From contig UQFG01000025.1 of assembly GCA_900540175.1 (NCBI GenBank), forward strand, positions 1-18,455: 18,455 bases of DNA. Direction: 5' to 3'. A program made the translations under genes and the position numbers. Source of the DNA: an uncultured Mollicutes bacterium. Its GTDB lineage: Bacteria; Bacillota_I; Bacilli_A; Acholeplasmatales; Anaeroplasmataceae. The notes below the pieces were generated by a model. That model was not told the DNA's origin and ran no database searches. It saw nothing but the letters and a program-made list of their open reading frames with translations. Position 1 is the stretch's first letter. Each line of letters starts with the position of its first letter. Positions 15,873-18,455 of the stretch are shown here, piece after piece.

Positions 15873-15921
15873 GGTGTTGCCTAAAAACACCTATAGGTGT
15901 AGCTATTAAATGCCTAAAAAC
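15873..15921. repeat. Palindrome with competing hairpins and a flanking 11-bp direct repeat
   Basis: ACACCTATAGGTGT (15887-15900) is a perfect 14-bp palindrome. Its left half can instead pair with GGTGTT at 15873-15878, giving two mutually exclusive hairpins. TGCCTAAAAAC occurs at 15878-15888 and again at 15911-15921, exactly 33 bp apart, bracketing the palindrome. Function unknown. Confidence 0.6.
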
Positions 15922-15936
15922 CATATCTTCCTTTCC

Positions 15937-16144
15937 TTAAATTTTATTATTTTTAATACTATATTTGCCTCTGGCTTTTCTCTTGTAATCAGACTTCAAT
16001 TCTCTCAAAATCTCGATTTGACCTTTTCTGTGGCAAAAATCGTCGATAATCTGCACACACCAATTTCTTCAATTTGAGCAACTTGTCGATATGATTGATG
16101 AGCGCATTTAGATAGTAAGATTTTAATGCGTTTTCAGGGGGGGA
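15937..16144 (-). pseudogene. Possible decayed minus-strand coding remnant, unrecognised
   Basis: On the minus strand, one open frame from 16144 reads SPPENALKSYYLNALINH then IDKLLKLKK. Near 16060-16068 another frame takes over and reads CVQIIDDFCHRKGQIEILRE then LKSDYKRKARGKYSIKNNKI, to a stop at 15937-15939. Joined by a frameshift they would make one basic helical protein of about 70 residues. In the first frame, a TGA (complement of 16145-16147) interrupts a further open stretch upstream. There is no start codon or ribosome site in place. It may instead be a non-coding repeat that happens to be open. I do not recognise the family. Confidence 0.3.
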
Positions 16145-16207
16145 TCAAACCGTGAAATCCCTTAAAGTCATAGTGGCAAGTCGTTTAGAATTCTAATCCG
16201 AATGGGA

Positions 16208-16235
16208 TTGACAAACTAGGGAAAACTGTTATAAT
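16208..16235 (+). promoter_or_regulatory. Consensus promoter of the type I RM operon
   Basis: Exact TTGACA at 16208-16213, 16-bp spacer, exact TATAAT at 16230-16235. Both hexamers match the sigma-A consensus perfectly, the strongest promoter in the window by hexamer match. The likely start site lies inside the adjoining inverted repeat. Confidence 0.9.
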
Positions 16236-16247
16236 AGTTTATAACAG
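16226..16247. promoter_or_regulatory. Probable operator: inverted repeat over the -10 element of the RM promoter
   Basis: CTGTTATA (16226-16233) and TATAACAG (16240-16247) are perfect 8-bp inverted half-sites 6 bases apart. They cover the -10 hexamer and the probable transcription start. A second, overlapping symmetry AAACT (16223-16227)/AGTTT (16236-16240) is also present. Binding by the HTH protein encoded just downstream would block the promoter, a common autoregulatory arrangement. The binding partner is inferred. Confidence 0.6.
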
Positions 16248-16265
16248 GTAGGAGGGGAATTAAAA

Positions 16266-16457
16266 ATGACACCTGCAGAAAAATTAGTGCGTATTCGGGC
16301 TGAATTGAATTTGAGCCAAGAGGCACTTGCTAGGGAATTGGGCGTTTCTTTTGCGACCATTAATAGATGGGAGCGAGGGCATACGAATCCATCAGCGCGT
16401 TATATTTATATAATTGACCGCTATGGCAAAGAGAAAAATATCACATTGGACGAATAA
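16266..16457 (+). CDS. Small XRE-family HTH regulator of the type I RM locus
   Basis: A 63-residue protein that is almost entirely a Cro/C1-type helix-turn-helix domain: helix 2-3 region [20 protein letters not shown] followed by [11 protein letters not shown]. It has no effector domain and probably works as a dimer, like phage Cro or restriction controller proteins. AGGAGGGG (16250-16257) is 8 bases before the ATG. Its stop codon overlaps the ribosome binding site of hsdM (AAGGAG, 16456-16461), so the two are co-transcribed and probably coupled. Likely role: limit hsd transcription through the inverted repeat over its own promoter. The role is inferred; the fold is clear. Confidence 0.88.
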   Translation: MTPAEKLVRIRAELNLSQEALARELGVSFATINRWERGHTNPSARYIYIIDRYGKEKNITLDE

Positions 16458-16466
16458 GGAGCAACC

Positions 16467-17960
16467 ATGATTACAGGCGAATTGAAAAATAAAGTTGACG
16501 GTATTTGGGATACAATTTGGACAGGCGGTATTACCAGTCCTATTACGACATTAGAACAGATTACCTATCTGATGTTCATGAAACTTTTAGATGATAATCA
16601 GTTAAAAAAAGAGGCGAGTGCGAATGCATTGGGTGTAACGCTTAAAAATAAAGTATTTGGTGATGGCGAGTGTGTAATAAGCGAAGAGCCGCGCATTGCT
16701 ACTGACTACAAAAATCTGCGTTGGAGCGTATTCCATAATTTTGAGCCAAATGAAATGTTTAAAACGGTTCAGCAGTATGTATTCCCTTTTATAAAGCAAA
16801 TCAACACGGGCAAGGATACGGCGTTCAGCAGATATATGAAAGATACTGTTTTCTTGATTCCGACGGCAAGGGTGCTTGCCAAAGTAGTGGACGGCATCGA
16901 TGCGATGGATATGAATAATAAGGACATCATGGGCGATGTCTACGAATATTTGCTCGGCAAGATTGCTGCTGCAGGTGACAACGGGCAGTTCCGTACTCCG
17001 CGCCACATTATCAAAATGATGGTGCAGTTGATGCAACCCACTCTTTCGGATAGAATTCTTGATCCTGCAATGGGCAGTGCAGGCTTTATAGCCGAGAGCG
17101 CAAATTACATACAGGAGCATTTTGGAAAAGAAGAATTACTTAAAAAGGAAAATGCCGAGAATTATAAAACAAAGATGTTTTCGGGATTTGATACGGACCA
17201 AACCATGCTCCGCATCGGTGCAATGAACATGATGTTGCACGGTGTTGAAGAACCGAATATTAAATATCAGGATAGCTTGAGCGCAGACAATGAAGAGCGT
17301 GATGCCTATACACTTATTATGGCGAACCCGCCTTTCACGGGCAATGTTTTCCAAGAGGATATTAGTAAGGACATTTTGGCTCTTTGTAAAACGAAAAAGA
17401 CGGAATTGCTTTTCCTTGCCCTGTTTACCAAAATGCTTGTCGTTGGTGGCCGTTGTGCAAGCATTGTTCCTGACGGGGTACTGTTTGGTAGTAGTTCGGC
17501 ACATAAAATGATTAGAAAAGAACTTGTCGACAATCAAAAATTGGAGGCCGTTATTTCTATGCCCAGTGGGGTGTTTAAGCCGTATGCAGGGGTTAGCACT
17601 GCCATCCTAATCTTTACCAAGACCAATGCGGGTGGAACAGATAAAGTATGGTTTTACGATATGAAGGCGGACGGATTCAGTTTGGATGACAAGCGTAGTC
17701 CGATTAGCGATAATGACATCCCTGATATCATCGCGCGTTTCCGTAATCCTGATGAGGAGAGTCGTGAGAGAACTGATAAATCTTTCTTTGTCCCGAAGGA
17801 CGAGATTGTAGAGAATGATTACGACCTTTCAATAAACAAATATAAAAAGACCGAGTACATTGCAGAGGAGTATCCTGAACCGAAAGAAATCCTCGCGGAA
17901 ATCAAAGCCCTGGAAGAGGAAATTTTAAAGGGCATTGAAGAATTGGGGGACTTATTATGA
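16467..17960 (+). CDS. hsdM: Type I restriction-modification system N6-adenine methyltransferase subunit
   Basis: Modification subunit that, with HsdS, methylates adenine in a bipartite target and forms the core of the restriction complex with HsdR. It has 497 residues, normal for HsdM. The N-terminal helical domain (about 1-145, starting ITGELKNKVDGIWDTIW) is followed by GQFRTPRHIIKMMV (173-186), SAM-binding motif I DPAMGSAGF (199-207) and catalytic motif IV NPPF (287-290). The C-terminal helical region (about 465-490) probably contacts HsdS. Codon choice differs from the chromosomal genes to the left (for example more GCA and GGC), consistent with transfer. It ends in ATGA overlapping hsdS. 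Confidence 0.96.
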   Translation: MITGELKNKVDGIWDTIWTGGITSPITTLEQITYLMFMKLLDDNQLKKEASANALGVTLKNKVFGDGECVISEEPRIATDYKNLRWSVFHNFEPNEMFKTVQQYVFPFIKQINTGKDTAFSRYMKDTVFLIPTARVLAKVVDGIDAMDMNNKDIMGDVYEYLLGKIAAAGDNGQFRTPRHIIKMMVQLMQPTLSDRILDPAMGSAGFIAESANYIQEHFGKEELLKKENAENYKTKMFSGFDTDQTMLRIGAMNMMLHGVEEPNIKYQDSLSADNEERDAYTLIMANPPFTGNVFQEDISKDILALCKTKKTELLFLALFTKMLVVGGRCASIVPDGVLFGSSSAHKMIRKELVDNQKLEAVISMPSGVFKPYAGVSTAILIFTKTNAGGTDKVWFYDMKADGFSLDDKRSPISDNDIPDIIARFRNPDEESRERTDKSFFVPKDEIVENDYDLSINKYKKTEYIAEEYPEPKEILAEIKALEEEILKGIEELGDLL

Positions 17961-18436
17961 AAAAGCCATTGAGTGCATTTATTCGGGAGTACAGCGCTCG
18001 TAATAAAAACGAGGCGTGTTCTGCTGTATATAGTGTTACAAACAGTCATGGGTTTATGCCTTCAACTGAGTATTTCTCAAAAGAGGTATTCAGTAAAGAT
18101 TTATCAACTTATAAGATTGTTAAAAAGGGAATGATAGCGTATAATCCGTCTCGAATTAATGTTGGTTCTGTGGCGGTTCAGCGCACGGCCGAACAAGTGA
18201 TAGTAAGTCCGCTTTATGTTGTATTTGAAGTGAATGAAAAGGAATTGCTGCCCGAATATGTGAGTTATTTTTTGCATAGTGATATTGGCCTTGCTCAGAT
18301 TGCTATGAATACTTCGGGAAGTGTACGTGATTCATTAAAATTTAATGCTTTGCAAAAAATTGAAATCAATGTTTATTCGGTGGAAGAGCAGAGAAGAGTA
18401 GTCGATAAATTACAACGATTAGAGGCTATAATTCTT
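17957..18436 (+). CDS. hsdS: Type I restriction-modification specificity subunit, 3'-truncated by contig end
   Basis: Determines the DNA sequence recognised by the methyltransferase and nuclease. The frame starts at the ATG overlapping the hsdM stop and stays open for 160 genomic codons to the adapter. The visible part is one target-recognition domain (about 1-135) with the typical stretch KIVKKGMIAYNPSRINVGSV at about 55-74 and LLPEYVSYFLHSD. It is followed by the start of the central conserved helix (VEEQRRVVDKLQRLEAIIL). The second recognition domain and any hsdR lie outside the window. The reading frame continues into the adapter as six false codons, which should not be annotated. Confidence 0.9.
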
Positions 18437-18455
18437 AGATCGGAAGAGCGTCGTG
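18437..18455. other. Illumina adapter remnant at right contig end
   Basis: AGATCGGAAGAGCGTCGTG is the start of the reverse-complemented TruSeq adapter and the exact inverse of bases 1-18 plus one more base. It interrupts hsdS and is artificial. Confidence 0.97.

Larger units (their letters stand above)
15638..16207. other. AT-rich junction without an intact gene between the tRNAs and the type I RM locus
   Basis: About 570 bases carry no convincing intact gene. They hold an 11-bp tandem repeat, a second copy of part of the tRNA terminator (15726-15759), a hairpin-forming cluster with a 14-bp palindrome (15873-15921), a possible frameshifted minus-strand coding remnant (15937-16144), and a 12-bp perfect palindrome TTAGAATTCTAA (16185-16196) just upstream of the RM promoter. 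Such debris fits the edge of an acquired island, but no integrase or attachment-site pair is visible within the window. Confidence 0.6.

Noticed and set aside
16185..16196. TTAGAATTCTAA palindrome as a second operator for the RM operon
   Set aside because: It is a perfect 12-bp palindrome, but unlike the half-sites over the -10 and built around an EcoRI-type hexamer in AT-rich DNA; noted in the junction entry, not claimed as an operator.
15640..16265. CRISPR array or retron-like non-coding RNA in the junction
   Set aside because: Repeats are two-copy and short, without regular spacers, and no cas or reverse-transcriptase gene is present.
16602..17120. Minus-strand frame of 172 residues inside hsdM
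   Set aside because: Shadow of hsdM, which has clear methyltransferase motifs on the other strand; no ribosome site.
1..18455. Perfect inverted repeat at the two ends, as of a transposon or linear plasmid
   Set aside because: The sequence is that of the Illumina adapter on both ends, so it is technical.

Overview
The window looks like one assembled contig from a low-GC Bacillota bacterium. An Illumina TruSeq-type adapter remnant sits at each end (1-18 and 18437-18455), so only 19-18436 is biological sequence, and the first and last genes are cut by the contig ends. Standard code is used (TGA is a stop, for example for hsdM). Gene content and order (glyS-dnaG-rpoD-trmK, spmA-spmB-rluB, cmk fused to rpsA, der-gpsA-spoVIF) fit class Bacilli, perhaps a lineage near the Erysipelotrichia or the non-parasitic 'Tenericutes'. 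That placement is inference. The spore genes spmA, spmB and a spoVIF-like gene suggest a spore-forming ancestry.

Layout. 19-843 is the 3' part of an unrecognised gene ending in a terminator. 924-1124 (minus) is a lone 66-residue membrane protein with its own terminator. 1226-7217 is a probable operon for core information processing: glycyl-tRNA synthetase, DNA primase, the housekeeping sigma factor, and a TrmK-type tRNA methyltransferase fused to an alpha/beta-hydrolase. It ends in a bidirectional terminator shared with a convergent M18 aminopeptidase gene (7224-8591, minus). Divergent from the aminopeptidase are spmA and spmB, followed by rluB with its own promoter.

10583-15327 carries cmk-rpsA (cytidylate kinase joined to five S1 domains), der, gpsA and the spoVIF-like gene, ending in a terminator. 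The cmk-rpsA promoter is close to consensus. Next comes a two-tRNA unit, Ser(GGA) and Thr(CGT), with its own promoter and terminator.

From about 15640 the character changes. About 570 bases are AT-rich and without an intact gene, but hold tandem and inverted repeats and what may be a decayed minus-strand reading frame. They lead into a type I restriction-modification locus: a small HTH regulator, hsdM, and the start of hsdS, which runs off the contig. The promoter is exact at both hexamers and a perfect inverted repeat covers its -10 element, which suggests autoregulation by the HTH protein. The position next to tRNA-Thr suggests an acquired island, but no integrase or duplicated tRNA end is visible here.

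Most notable: the trmK-hydrolase fusion, the cmk-rpsA fusion with a possible internal start for a separate S1 protein, the regulated type I RM island beside tRNA-Thr, and the structured junction before it. I found no CRISPR array, intact transposase, rRNA or clearly novel defence system.
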